A stretch of 64,000 bases of DNA from JACKAQ01 sp020634975 [NCBI: Calditrichia bacterium] (GTDB lineage Bacteria; Calditrichota; Calditrichia; RBG-13-44-9). The stretch lies in assembly GCA_020634975.1 (NCBI GenBank), contig JACKAQ010000001.1:496001-560000 (forward strand). The letters run 5' to 3'. Numbering within the stretch: the first letter of the stretch is position 1; every line of letters starts with the position of its first letter. Shown here piece by piece: positions 1 to 9,077 of this stretch. The notes beneath the pieces are model-generated. The model did not search any database and was not told where the DNA came from. It saw only the letters and a list, made by a program, of their open reading frames with translations. The position numbers and the translations under genes were made by a program.

Positions 1-2
1 CC

Positions 3-143
3 GGCAATTACACTCCGGCATACGATTTTGGCGACAACAGCAAATCCGGCACCGTGGTTGCCATCAACACTGCGGATAACAGCATCGAAAAAGTAATCGA
101 AATCGAGAATTTCGGCTCCGGTTTGCGGATGCTGTCGCGCTAA
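3..143 (+). CDS. C-terminal end of a beta-propeller (YVTN/YncE-like) protein, partial
   Basis: The reading frame is open from the first bases of the window and stops at 141-143. The visible 46 residues include 'SGTVVAINTADNSIEKVIEI', which resembles one blade of a YVTN/YncE-type surface beta-propeller, where each blade carries 'vavIDtatntVvatI'. The tail ends in 'FGSGLRMLSR' with no sorting domain. Most of the gene lies outside the window, so the family call rests on this one repeat and is tentative. Confidence 0.5.
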   Translation, partial: GNYTPAYDFGDNSKSGTVVAINTADNSIEKVIEIENFGSGLRMLSR

Positions 144-254
144 GTTTTCCGTATTTGGATAGCGATCTGTCAATTTTTGTAAAAAAAACCGGAGATTCCC
201 GTTCCAATGAAGCCACTTCATGCCCTTTGGGGCAGGAACGACCGTGCAGGTGTC

Positions 255-274
255 ATTCCTGCGAAGGCAGGAAT
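255..274. repeat. REP-like palindrome ATTCCTGC-N4-GCAGGAAT, copy 1
   Basis: This is a perfect 8-bp inverted repeat (ATTCCTGC / GCAGGAAT) with loop GAAG, preceded by GTC and followed by CTCC. The same arms recur at 38279-38298 and 54457-54498, and a decayed form occurs at 22979-23000. All copies are intergenic. A frame running through it into the downstream cytochrome gene is fortuitous. Confidence 0.8.
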
Positions 275-356
275 CTCCCGGTTATCAGCAACGATATCCT
301 GTTACCGACACAATTACAATTTTTCAATTCAGGTAGTATCAAAAACCGGTAAACTG

Positions 357-1727
357 ATGACTTTTTTTTCAAAAAAAATATTGTTTTTATTGATATTAGC
401 TGCGCTTTTTCTCGTCGTTGCATCTTGCGATAAAACGGATAAAATTGTCGATCCGCCGCCAGCCGCGCCGGATTCACTGCAATTGATCAAAGACACTTTC
501 GCCGATCCGCAGGTTTGCGCAGGCTGCCATCCCAATCATTATAATGAATGGGAAACCTCGATGCACGCCTACGCCGTCACCGATCCGGTGTTTCAGCGAT
601 TGGTGGAAATTTCCCAACTGCGCTCCAACGAACCGGTTGACCAGTTTTGCATCAAATGTCACAGCCCGGTTGCGGTGATGCTCGGCGAAACGCCTGCCGG
701 ATTCAGTTTCGATAATCTTTCCGCACTCACCCGCAAAGGCATCACCTGCGACGTGTGTCACACCATCAATTCGCCGGTCATCGAAAGCGGATTGGGGCTG
801 CAAAAACGCCATTATTTTCTCGATCGCACCCGGCGATCCACCATTTCCGATCCGCAGGAAAACGCATTTCACGATTCGGAATTCGACCCCGCATACAATT
901 TTTCGGATATCTGCAGCCCTTGCCACAATATCCAGGCGCCAAACGGCAACTTTTTTCTCGAAGAAACCAATCGCGAATGGGACATCAGCCCATATCTGGC
1001 GATGGGCTTGGAATGCCAGGATTGCCACATGCCGGTGTACTCCGGCAACGCTGCGGTTGGCGGACCGCTCCGCGACGACCTGAACCGCCATTATTTTGTG
1101 GGCGTGGATTATCCCCTGGTCGATTTTCCGGGGAAAGACCAGACCATCGCACTGGTTGACGAATTGCTAAAAAATTCCGTTACGCTGACGGTTGAAGCGC
1201 CGTCGAACGTTTCGCCGGGCGAGGCGCTGCCGGTTTCCGTGCGCATCAAAAATGACCGCACCGGACACAACATTCCCTCCGGCAGCATTTTTGAAAGACA
1301 GATGTGGGTGGAACTCGCGCTGGTCAATCTCGATAGCGGCGACACGCTGTTTGCCAGCGGGCTGCTCGATGCCAACAACGATCTTCTTGATGAAAACAGC
1401 GATTTCGTTCAAAGCAACCCAACACTTATGGATACGGGGCTAACGCTATTTCGCGGTATTCCACAGGATGAAAACGGAAACGAAGTCGAATTTTTCTGGG
1501 AAGCCAGTGCTGTACAGAAAAATACGATTGAGGCGTTTCGCTCACACACTGCTGTTTACAACTGGGCAGCACCGCAAAATTCAGCCATGCTGGAAGTTCG
1601 GGCGCGATTGCGGTTCCGCTCCTTTCCGCCCTATTTTTTGCGCAAAATAAATTTGCCGGAGTTGCAGGATGAACTGCGGATTTTTGAAATGGAATCGGCA
1701 TCGCAAATGGTTCGCGTCGGTAGTTGA
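357..1727 (+). CDS. Multihaem cytochrome c lipoprotein (cytochrome c-554-like)
   Basis: A 456-residue protein with five haem-binding CXXCH motifs: CAGCH, CIKCH, CDVCH, CSPCH and CQDCH, all in the N-terminal half (about residues 60-225). The C-terminal half has no haem motif and looks beta-rich. The start was set at 357 because 'MTFFSKKILFLLILAALFLV' then 'VASC' forms a lipoprotein signal with Cys near residue 24; the frame continues upstream only through a palindromic repeat. The 'CHPNHYNEWETSMHA' region resembles the cytochrome c-554 / multihaem nitrite-reductase-related group. It probably carries electrons at the cell envelope. Partner and acceptor cannot be told from the neighbours. Confidence 0.85.
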   Translation: MTFFSKKILFLLILAALFLVVASCDKTDKIVDPPPAAPDSLQLIKDTFADPQVCAGCHPNHYNEWETSMHAYAVTDPVFQRLVEISQLRSNEPVDQFCIKCHSPVAVMLGETPAGFSFDNLSALTRKGITCDVCHTINSPVIESGLGLQKRHYFLDRTRRSTISDPQENAFHDSEFDPAYNFSDICSPCHNIQAPNGNFFLEETNREWDISPYLAMGLECQDCHMPVYSGNAAVGGPLRDDLNRHYFVGVDYPLVDFPGKDQTIALVDELLKNSVTLTVEAPSNVSPGEALPVSVRIKNDRTGHNIPSGSIFERQMWVELALVNLDSGDTLFASGLLDANNDLLDENSDFVQSNPTLMDTGLTLFRGIPQDENGNEVEFFWEASAVQKNTIEAFRSHTAVYNWAAPQNSAMLEVRARLRFRSFPPYFLRKINLPELQDELRIFEMESASQMVRVGS

Positions 1728-1755
1728 GCTAAAATTCCGCAACAAAAAGGCAGGC

Positions 1756-1769
1756 ACGGTCGCGACCGT
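1756..1769. repeat. Perfect 14-bp palindrome ACGGTCGCGACCGT
   Basis: A perfect palindrome between the cytochrome and FG-GAP genes. A near copy (GGAACGG-CCGCGA-CCGTTCC) follows the HprK-like gene at 20493-20512. Two copies suggest a small dispersed repeat family. Here no T-run follows directly, so terminator function is less clear. Confidence 0.6.
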
Positions 1770-1813
1770 TCCGCCTCAAAAAAACACAAATCCCTATTTT
1801 TTAAGAATTAAAA

Positions 1814-3991
1814 ATGAACCTAAAATCGATTTTTCTCCTGTTATTTTCCTGCCAAATTTTTGCCCAAACATGGGATTTTCAACGCGAAGTTACGCCATTT
1901 CCGGTGCTCAACGACCTCGGCGTTCCCTACCAACAGCCATTTTTTGGCGGGCTGAATGCGCCATCGCACCAGTTTTTGGACATCGACGGCGATAACGACG
2001 CGGATTTGTTTGTGCAGGATCGCGCCAATCACCTCATTTTTTTTCGCAACGGCGGCACGCCAAACACACCGGAATTTCAGTGGGAAACCGATGAATTTGG
2101 AGATCTGTTCGTCGGTTCGTGGTTCAAATTTGCCGACGTCGATCTCGATGGCGATTTCGATCTGTTTGCCGAAAATCCTTTCGGTATCATTCGCTATTTC
2201 CAAAATACCGGCACCGCAACCGCCGCAAATTTCGTGATTTCCGCGGACACGCTGCGCGATGAAACCGGCGAAGCGATCATCGTGGACGGACCGAGCGTTC
2301 CCGAATGGGCGGATATGTATTGTGCCAACCGGCTCGATCTGTTTTTGGGACGAATTAGCGGCTATACCACAGAATACCGTTTTTTGGGCTTTGATTCAAA
2401 CAATGTGCCGATTTACCGGCACATCACCGATACATTTGAAAATCTGCAAATTTTAACCGGCGGCGGACGCAACACAACCGCACCTGCAGATGACCGTCAC
2501 GGCGCCAATTCACTCACATTTCTGGACATCGACGACGATGGCGACCTCGATTTGTTTTGGGGCGATTTTTTCGCAAACAGCATTATTTTCATAGAAAACA
2601 CCGGAAATTGCGGTAACCCGAATTTTGAAACAGCAAATATTGTTGAGGAATTTCCGCCGGTCGATCCGGTCGATACCGGCGGTTTCAACATTCCGCGATT
2701 CGCGGATATCGACGGCGACGGCGACGCCGATATGTTCGTAAGTGTGTTCGGCGGCTCCGGCTCGTTTGTGACCGACAAAGAGGCGAATTTCTATTTTTAC
2801 GAAAATGGCGGCGATGCAACATCGCCCGATTTTGCACTGCAAACCAAAGATTTTGTGAACAGCATCGACATCGGGCAAAACACCATTCCTGCATTTGCAG
2901 ACATCGATAACGATGGCGATTTGGATATGTTTTTGTCCAATCAGGTGGATATCGACGCCCCGGGGCAATCGAACAGCCGGCTGCATTTTTTCGAAAATAC
3001 CGGCACCGCAACCGCGCCCGTTTTCGAATTAAAAGATGAAAATTACCTCAATTTCGACAACCCGCTTTTCGGTAGCAATTACGCGCCGGCATTTACGGAT
3101 ATCGATGCGGATAGCGATTTCGATTTATTTTTGGGGCAGTGGGACGGCAAAATCAACTTCTGGCGAAACGACGGATCCGCCAACATTGCGCAACTTACGC
3201 TGATCGATGCAAATTTTGGGAGCATCGATATCGGCAGCAACAGCACACCCACATTTGCGGATATCGACGCGGACGGTGATGCGGACCTGTTCATCGGCGA
3301 AGTGAGCGGGAACCTCAATTTTTACCGGAACACCGGAACGCCGCAAAACGCGGTTTTCGAGCTGGTTACGAACGAGTTTGCCGGAATCAATCTCGGTTTT
3401 CAGCAATATACTTTTCCCAAGTTTGCGGATGTTGATCGCGATGGCGATCTCGATTTGCTGCTCGGCAGCGAGTCGCTCGGCACGTTTTTGTATCGCAATA
3501 ACGGCACGCCACAAAACGCTGATTTTGTGCAGGACAACAGTTTCAGCCTGCCAATTCATTTGCACAATTCACCCGATCCGGTGGATATCGATGGCGATGG
3601 CGATCTCGATTTAGTGATTGGCGTGGATGGCGGCGGGGTTGTTTTCTACAAAAATCTGGAATTTTCGGTGGGTATTTCCCCCGAAACCGGAACGCAATTT
3701 CCGACGACAGTTCATTTGCTGGACAATTATCCCAACCCGTTTAATCCGTCCACAACCATCGTTTACGACATTTCGACAAACGGCAGCGGACATCATTCGA
3801 TCGCCATTTTCAATATTTTAGGTGAGGCGATTCGGGAATGGCAGTTCGCCAACGATGCACCGCGCATTCGCCGCGAAATCCGGTGGGATGCGACCGATGC
3901 TTCCGGCAATCCCGTTTCCAGCGGCATTTATTTGTTGCAAATTCGTTCCGCCAACGCGATGCAAACCATAAAAATCTTGCTCACGCGCTAA
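1814..3991 (+). CDS. Secreted FG-GAP/VCBS repeat protein with Por-type C-terminal sorting domain
   Basis: A 725-residue secreted protein. Residues 1-18 are a signal peptide ending near 'FAQ'. Roughly residues 55-615 hold at least eight FG-GAP/VCBS units with the calcium-binding pattern 'DIDGDGDxD' or 'DVDLDGDFDLF', separated by 'FxxNTGTxxxxxF' strands, so it is probably a beta-propeller. The last ~90 residues contain 'LLDNYPNPFNPSTTI' and end 'QTIKILLTR', a type A sorting domain recognised by the type IX (Por) secretion system in FCB bacteria. It is probably surface-bound or exported; the ligand is unknown. This domain is the main taxonomic clue in the window. Confidence 0.9.
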   Translation: MNLKSIFLLLFSCQIFAQTWDFQREVTPFPVLNDLGVPYQQPFFGGLNAPSHQFLDIDGDNDADLFVQDRANHLIFFRNGGTPNTPEFQWETDEFGDLFVGSWFKFADVDLDGDFDLFAENPFGIIRYFQNTGTATAANFVISADTLRDETGEAIIVDGPSVPEWADMYCANRLDLFLGRISGYTTEYRFLGFDSNNVPIYRHITDTFENLQILTGGGRNTTAPADDRHGANSLTFLDIDDDGDLDLFWGDFFANSIIFIENTGNCGNPNFETANIVEEFPPVDPVDTGGFNIPRFADIDGDGDADMFVSVFGGSGSFVTDKEANFYFYENGGDATSPDFALQTKDFVNSIDIGQNTIPAFADIDNDGDLDMFLSNQVDIDAPGQSNSRLHFFENTGTATAPVFELKDENYLNFDNPLFGSNYAPAFTDIDADSDFDLFLGQWDGKINFWRNDGSANIAQLTLIDANFGSIDIGSNSTPTFADIDADGDADLFIGEVSGNLNFYRNTGTPQNAVFELVTNEFAGINLGFQQYTFPKFADVDRDGDLDLLLGSESLGTFLYRNNGTPQNADFVQDNSFSLPIHLHNSPDPVDIDGDGDLDLVIGVDGGGVVFYKNLEFSVGISPETGTQFPTTVHLLDNYPNPFNPSTTIVYDISTNGSGHHSIAIFNILGEAIREWQFANDAPRIRREIRWDATDASGNPVSSGIYLLQIRSANAMQTIKILLTR

Positions 3992-4138
3992 AAAAAACGG
4001 GGGCAATTTTTCATTTATTTTCCATTTTTCGAAAGTATGATCTGTCGCGGTTTAAATTATTTCTACCCTTGTATATTTCATTTCAGAAGCGGATATTCAC
4101 CGATCGATAAGTAAAAAATACGAGTTAATTACAAATTT

Positions 4139-4966
4139 ATGATAAAGTTGTTGCGCAATATGCGCGAAAATAAAGTCATCATGGAAGAGCTAATAACACG
4201 GAAAGTTGACAATCGCAAAATTACGCCGGATCTGGATTGGGCGGATTTTCGCGGTTTTTCATTATTGTTTGATAATCCGGGCAATCATTTGCGCCCGATT
4301 TCGAGCAATTTATCGGTTATCGATTGCCAGTTGCAAAATGCCCGCGAACTCAAATTCTACAACTGTTTACACAATGCCCTTCAATCGCTGAATGTGTTTC
4401 GCATGCGCGATGATTGGCAGTTTTGCATGTTGCCGGAATCGTCATATCACGTCACCGCGTGGGATGGGTTAAACGATTTCAATCGGGGCGATATTAATGG
4501 TGTATTGCAATCTGCCGCAAATATCTTTTTCCAAAATTTTGCGCCATCCTTTGCAGCGGATAATCCGTTAACCCAACCGATGTATGAGTCATTAGTACGC
4601 TTTGGAGACTGCTTTCCGCTGACATTCAAATTTGGCGATTTGCAGCAATGGGGCAACCAATCGCTGGTAGCGACGTTGCTCCCCTCGGATGATTCGTGCC
4701 GGGAAAATCTGGCTGATTTTGTCCGGGAGCGCTGTAATTTGAACGTTCAATATGAGCAATACGGTGTTCAGATGAAAAGCCATTTTGCACCGCATGTTTC
4801 TTTGGGATATTTTGCGAACTCATCGCTGGCGCAGGGAACCTGGCAGCATTTGCCGCATTGGCAGGAGTGTTTCCGGGAATATTTGCAGGATTGCACGATC
4901 ACTTTCACATCGATGACCGGATACGGATTTACAAACATGACCACGTTTTTCAAACGCACCGTTTAA
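4139..4966 (+). CDS. 2H phosphoesterase superfamily protein (DUF1868-like)
   Basis: A 275-residue soluble protein with no signal peptide. It carries two H-x-[TS] signatures about 115 residues apart: 'SSYHVTAWDGLND' (His near residue 104) and 'APHVSLGYF' (His near 219). Two such motifs define 2H phosphoesterases, which act on cyclic phosphates, RNA 2',3' ends or nucleotide-derived substrates. The 'PESSYHVTAWDGLND' context resembles the DUF1868 branch. The substrate cannot be inferred from its neighbours, a surface protein upstream and convergent marC downstream. Start ATG at 4139; a later Met cannot be excluded. Confidence 0.65.
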   Translation: MIKLLRNMRENKVIMEELITRKVDNRKITPDLDWADFRGFSLLFDNPGNHLRPISSNLSVIDCQLQNARELKFYNCLHNALQSLNVFRMRDDWQFCMLPESSYHVTAWDGLNDFNRGDINGVLQSAANIFFQNFAPSFAADNPLTQPMYESLVRFGDCFPLTFKFGDLQQWGNQSLVATLLPSDDSCRENLADFVRERCNLNVQYEQYGVQMKSHFAPHVSLGYFANSSLAQGTWQHLPHWQECFREYLQDCTITFTSMTGYGFTNMTTFFKRTV

Positions 4967-4988
4967 CAGTGCTTCGCCCGTCCGGGCA

Positions 4989-5597
4989 TCAGGAAATTTT
5001 CAGAAACTGAAGATAAACTTTGATGCCGTTCAGCAACATCTGCACCGAAATCATAATCAACAACATCCCCATTAAACGCTCTACCGCCGCCAATCCGCGC
5101 CGTCGCAATAATTTGTAAAACAGCGGCGCTGCCAGCAAAATGACGGCCGTAATTCCCCATGCCATCATCAGCGCAAACAGCCAATCGGTCATCCGGGTAG
5201 GATCGCTGCGCACCATCAATATGAGGGTTGCCAGGGCAGAAGGTCCGGCAATCAGCGGAATGGCCAACGGAACGATAAACGGCTCACCTTCAAGCGATTC
5301 GCCCATTATACCATGCCGCGACGGGAAAATCATCCGGATGGCGATGATGAACAAAACGATCCCGCCGGCAATGCTCACCGATTCCTGCTCCAATTGCAAA
5401 AAGTTCAGCAAATTTTGTCCGAAATACAGAAAAATCAGCAAGATAGCCAATGCAATCACCAGCTCTCTCAAAATGATTATCCGGCGTCTTTTGGGTTCAA
5501 AATCTTTTAATAAAGAGAGAAAAAGCGGCACATTTCCCAACGGATCCATTACCAAAAACAACACCACAGCAGATGATAATATACCTGAATCAATCAT
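4989..5597 (-). CDS. MarC family integral membrane protein
   Basis: A 202-residue protein with about six hydrophobic segments. The N-terminal 'VLFLVMDPLGNVPLFLSLL' carries the DPxGN signature of the MarC family, and a second conserved part is 'IPLIAGPSALATLIL'. MarC proteins are inner-membrane proteins of uncertain transport function; the old link to multiple antibiotic resistance is not well supported. The start was set at 5597 (MIDSGIL...) because the frame further upstream is hydrophilic and overlaps the preceding gene. It lies 17 bp downstream of the pullulanase-like gene on the same strand and may be cotranscribed. Confidence 0.85.
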   Translation of the reverse strand: MIDSGILSSAVVLFLVMDPLGNVPLFLSLLKDFEPKRRRIIILRELVIALAILLIFLYFGQNLLNFLQLEQESVSIAGGIVLFIIAIRMIFPSRHGIMGESLEGEPFIVPLAIPLIAGPSALATLILMVRSDPTRMTDWLFALMMAWGITAVILLAAPLFYKLLRRRGLAAVERLMGMLLIMISVQMLLNGIKVYLQFLKIS

Positions 5598-5614
5598 ATC
5601 CAAATTCCAATTGT

Positions 5615-7942
5615 TTACCGAATCCGTTTTAAAATGACACCGCTGGTTGCGGAAATTGCAATTGTTAATCCGGTATGCGGTTTCGGCATTTCCGCATGCA
5701 CGGTTTCGGCATCTGCCATTACCACCCAATCACCTGGCGGCAAGGTAAACCGATGGTTTTTTTCGGAATTGCCGTTGAGCACTACCAAAAAATTTTGCCC
5801 CGGCACGGTGATTTCGTATGCCAGCAGTAACGGATCGTTTGTGCCCAAAAAGCGGATGTTTTCCGGGTTTGCATGTCGGAATGCGGAATAGCTTTTGCGA
5901 ATGTCAATCAATCCGCGATAGTAGTCGATCAGCACGGCATTCGCATCGGCGTGATCGTAATTTAACCAGTTGGTTTCATTGTCTTTATCATAGCTGTTGT
6001 GGTCAATTTTCCCGATGTTCAGATCGGGCACATCGGTTTTGGCGATCACTTTGCTGCGGGCAAATTCCTGTCCGGAATGCAGCATTATTCCACCTTGACT
6101 CGTGAGCAATGCCATCGCAGCCAGTTTGTTGGTTTTCAATTGCGCAGGTGACAATTTTGCATGTGCGTCCACGTCGGTAATGACGGTATCTTCGCGAACT
6201 TCGCCGAGCGCCAACCGGATAAAATCGCCGAGCGTGTGGTCATCGTGCGATTCCAGATAGTTGATGGCGTGCCCCACTTCCAGAAATAATCCGCCGTATT
6301 CGCGCAGCGTACCCATCACATAATTTTGCAGGGATTGCTGCGTAACGCCGTTTTTCCACTTCCCGAAAATAAACCCTGCATCGTCGTGTGGATTCCAGCC
6401 TTTGAATCCGTTGCGAATCTGGTCGTTCCACGATCCCCAGCCGTATTCAGAAAACGTTGCCGGTGCGTAGCCGCCACCGCCCCACGGCTCGGCAATCAGA
6501 TGCACATTCGGGTTGATTTTCCGCGCCGCATTGCGGATTGCTTCGATAGTTCCCCAATCGATCATCGCAGCCAAATCGAAGCGGAATCCATCAATGCGAT
6601 ATTCTTTCATCCAATGCAGCACACTTTCGACAATCATACGCCGGGCCATCGGGCGTTCGGTTTTGAAATCGTTTCCGCAACCGCTGGCGCTTTCGAAATC
6701 ACAATTTGGCTTCAGCCGGAAATAATAAAATTTATCGATATATTTGTATGGATTGTGGTCGTATTGCGAAACGTGATTGTAAACCACATCCAGAATTACC
6801 GCAATTTGATTGCTATGAAACGCTTTCACCATCTCTTTAAATTCGCGAACCTGCCGCCCGTCTGTGCCGTTGTATTCACCGGGCCGCATATTTCCGCCGC
6901 TGGCGTAATACGATTCCGGCGCGAAAAAATAGCTGGTCATATAGCCCCAGTGGTTGCGGGCATAGGGATTCCATGTATTGGTCGGGTAGCCCGCAATGGT
7001 GCTGTCGCGATAGGGAATTTCGATATTGCCAAAATCCTGCACCGGCAGCAACTCCACCGCGTTGATGCCGAGATTTTTCAAATACGGCAATCCACCGCGT
7101 TGATTTTCATTTACCAATCCGGTGTAACTGCCGCGCAATTCTGCCGCAACACCCGAGGTTGGGTGCGCAGTCATATCGCGTACGTGCATTTCGTAAACAA
7201 TCAAATCGCGTGGTGAAATATCTACTCGTTGGGTGTTTTCCCAATCAAACGGCTCATTTTTGGGAAGAATCAGCGTTTTTGCCGGGTGTGTGAAATGGTT
7301 TTGCGAAACAACTGCTTGGCTGTACGGATCAGCCAACACCAGCGTGGAATCGAACATCTCGCCATTGCCCTGCGGACCGTGAACACGATAGCCGTAATAT
7401 TTGCCAGCCAGTGGCCGATTCTGCGAATCTGCGAATTCCCAAACACCATCGGCATCGCGTTTCATCAGAAATTCATCACCCGATTGCGCATCGTGCTGGT
7501 CAAACAGCACCAGTTTTACCCATTTGGCGCGCGGCGCAAACAACCGGAAAATTAACCGGTTATTTTCCATCCGGCAGCCCAATGGTTTTTCGGAATACAG
7601 ATCATCCAAAATACCGTCAGGCACCAAAAAATGGCGGGTTCCGTCGGGGAAAATTACATGATAGTGCGTATCCAGCCGAAACGGCATTTTTGAATAAATA
7701 TTCACCAAATCCGCGTCGATTTCAATCTTGTCAATTGCTATCGGCGGATCAAGACGAACCGATTTTAGCGTATCGCCGGTTACTTTTTTTTCAAATTTTA
7801 TCTGGGCTAACTGAGGACCCTGTAGCTTTGACCATTCAACATTTTCTATAAATTGCTGTGCTTTAACCACGCTGATTACTCCGGAAAATATCAATCCTAA
7901 TATTACAACAGCACTGATTCGATTTAAAAAAAATGTATTCAT
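5615..7942 (-). CDS. Secreted pullulanase-type GH13 alpha-glucan debranching enzyme
   Basis: A 775-residue exported enzyme with a signal peptide ending near 'VVKAQ'. An N-terminal carbohydrate-binding/CBM48-like domain ('RLFAPRAKWVKLVLFD', around residue 155) precedes a GH13 barrel. The GH13 signatures are intact: 'DVVYNH' (region I), 'GFRFDLAAM' with the nucleophile Asp (II), 'HLIAEPWG' with the acid/base Glu (III) and 'NYLESHDDHT' (IV). The order and 'YEMHVRDMTAHPTSGV' fit type I pullulanases, which cut alpha-1,6 bonds in pullulan, starch or glycogen. A signal peptide suggests external polymer use. It reads away from the EPS locus across a 521-bp gap. Confidence 0.88.
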   Translation of the reverse strand: MNTFFLNRISAVVILGLIFSGVISVVKAQQFIENVEWSKLQGPQLAQIKFEKKVTGDTLKSVRLDPPIAIDKIEIDADLVNIYSKMPFRLDTHYHVIFPDGTRHFLVPDGILDDLYSEKPLGCRMENNRLIFRLFAPRAKWVKLVLFDQHDAQSGDEFLMKRDADGVWEFADSQNRPLAGKYYGYRVHGPQGNGEMFDSTLVLADPYSQAVVSQNHFTHPAKTLILPKNEPFDWENTQRVDISPRDLIVYEMHVRDMTAHPTSGVAAELRGSYTGLVNENQRGGLPYLKNLGINAVELLPVQDFGNIEIPYRDSTIAGYPTNTWNPYARNHWGYMTSYFFAPESYYASGGNMRPGEYNGTDGRQVREFKEMVKAFHSNQIAVILDVVYNHVSQYDHNPYKYIDKFYYFRLKPNCDFESASGCGNDFKTERPMARRMIVESVLHWMKEYRIDGFRFDLAAMIDWGTIEAIRNAARKINPNVHLIAEPWGGGGYAPATFSEYGWGSWNDQIRNGFKGWNPHDDAGFIFGKWKNGVTQQSLQNYVMGTLREYGGLFLEVGHAINYLESHDDHTLGDFIRLALGEVREDTVITDVDAHAKLSPAQLKTNKLAAMALLTSQGGIMLHSGQEFARSKVIAKTDVPDLNIGKIDHNSYDKDNETNWLNYDHADANAVLIDYYRGLIDIRKSYSAFRHANPENIRFLGTNDPLLLAYEITVPGQNFLVVLNGNSEKNHRFTLPPGDWVVMADAETVHAEMPKPHTGLTIAISATSGVILKRIR

Positions 7943-8463
7943 CTGACCTCAACACCGTTTGTTTTGGGTGATTGTCGTTTATCTCGCAGAAAATTTCGAT
8001 AACTTCCTGCCAAAAACCAAGGCGATTACAAAAAAGAGAAAAATAATTTTTCCTTTAATATTAGGTGACTTAGCATTAAGTTTGACCCGTATTTTAGTAT
8101 TTTGGCAATATTAAAGTATCCGCTCACACCAATATTACAGCATATTTGTTCAACATCACTTTTTAATATGCCTTCGGATACTTACATTGTCAAGTTGTGT
8201 TATGATGTGTTATCTATCTATCAATTTTAAAATTCATCTGTTCAAAATTGTGATTAACAGTAAGGTTTTGAACAGCCGTTTTAGATAGTTTTTTTGACGA
8301 GAAACAAAATAATAATGATTTTGTAATGTTATTTAATTAAGAAATTAATTAAATTAACATACTGTAAAAGATCCAAACTGGAATTTAATTCACCGGATGT
8401 TCTGTTTTCTTATTTTGGAACAACCGGAATAAAACTAAAATTTGTGAATTTTGGTCATTTTAT
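7943..8463. other. AT-rich divergent intergenic region upstream of the EPS locus
   Basis: 521 bp without a credible gene, much richer in A+T than its flanks. It separates the minus-strand pullulanase gene from the first plus-strand EPS gene, so it must hold promoters for both. The clearest element is the perfect inverted repeat at 8331-8354. I cannot assign -35/-10 boxes with confidence because sigma-factor consensus sequences for this lineage are uncertain. Confidence 0.6.
8331..8354. promoter_or_regulatory. Perfect AT-only inverted repeat upstream of the EPS operon
   Basis: ATTTAATTAA-GAAA-TTAATTAAAT: two 10-bp arms around a GAAA centre, about 110 bp before the first EPS start codon. The symmetry suggests an operator for a dimeric regulator, or an A/T hairpin in the leader. 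Chance is not excluded in such AT-rich DNA. Confidence 0.4.
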
Positions 8464-8955
8464 ATGAATAGAAATTTTCTGCTGACGCTGCTATCGGTGA
8501 TGACGATATGGCTAGGTAACAATCTACTCGCACAGGAATCTCAGCAATACCTGTTGGGTGAAGAACAAAAACTGCAAATTGTGGTTTATGTTTTGGGTGA
8601 AGTAGCCAAACCGGGCGAATATGTGGTATCGGACAACACAGATGTTGTAAAACTGATTGCCAAAGCCGGTGGAACGACAGAATTTTCTAACATTGGAAAA
8701 GTTACTATTACGCGTACGAAATCTGCATATGACGACAATTCTCCCATTCGCAAAACACAAAAAGAGATTATAAACTTTAGTGTTAAAGACTTCCTGTCCA
8801 ATCCGGCCTCTCAAACTCCTCCGATCCTTCAACCGGGAGATGTAATTTTTGTAAAACGCAATGCCTGGTCCAAATGGCGCAGTGCCTTTACAGTTGTTCG
8901 CGACTTATCTGTAGTGGCCAGTGCGTACTTTTTATACCTGAGATCTCGGGATTAA
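8464..8955 (+). CDS. SLBB-domain polysaccharide export protein (short form)
   Basis: A 163-residue exported protein. Residues 1-23 are a signal peptide ending 'LLAQ'. Residues about 40-125 form one SLBB domain ('VVYVLGEVAKPGEYVVSDNT...LIAKAGG' and 'LQPGDVIFVKR'). The C-terminus has a weakly hydrophobic 'VVRDLSVVASAYFLYL' segment. Wza-type outer-membrane exporters have an N-terminal Poly_export domain before SLBB; it is absent here, so this is not a complete Wza. As first gene of the EPS locus and directly before a Wzc-like kinase, it likely forms part of the periplasmic export channel. Confidence 0.8.
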   Translation: MNRNFLLTLLSVMTIWLGNNLLAQESQQYLLGEEQKLQIVVYVLGEVAKPGEYVVSDNTDVVKLIAKAGGTTEFSNIGKVTITRTKSAYDDNSPIRKTQKEIINFSVKDFLSNPASQTPPILQPGDVIFVKRNAWSKWRSAFTVVRDLSVVASAYFLYLRSRD

Positions 8956-9077
8956 CACATAACAATCAGCTACTGTCTATCACGTTTATCGTTTTTAGTG
9001 CTCACTAATAAAGCACCGTTGGCAAATTTACAAACGGTGCGTATGGGGTTGTACAGCTAAATATAGAAAGTCTTATT

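Noticed and set aside
207-356. Upstream extension of the cytochrome gene
   Set aside because: The extra 50 codons translate the palindromic repeat; the lipoprotein signal starts at 357.
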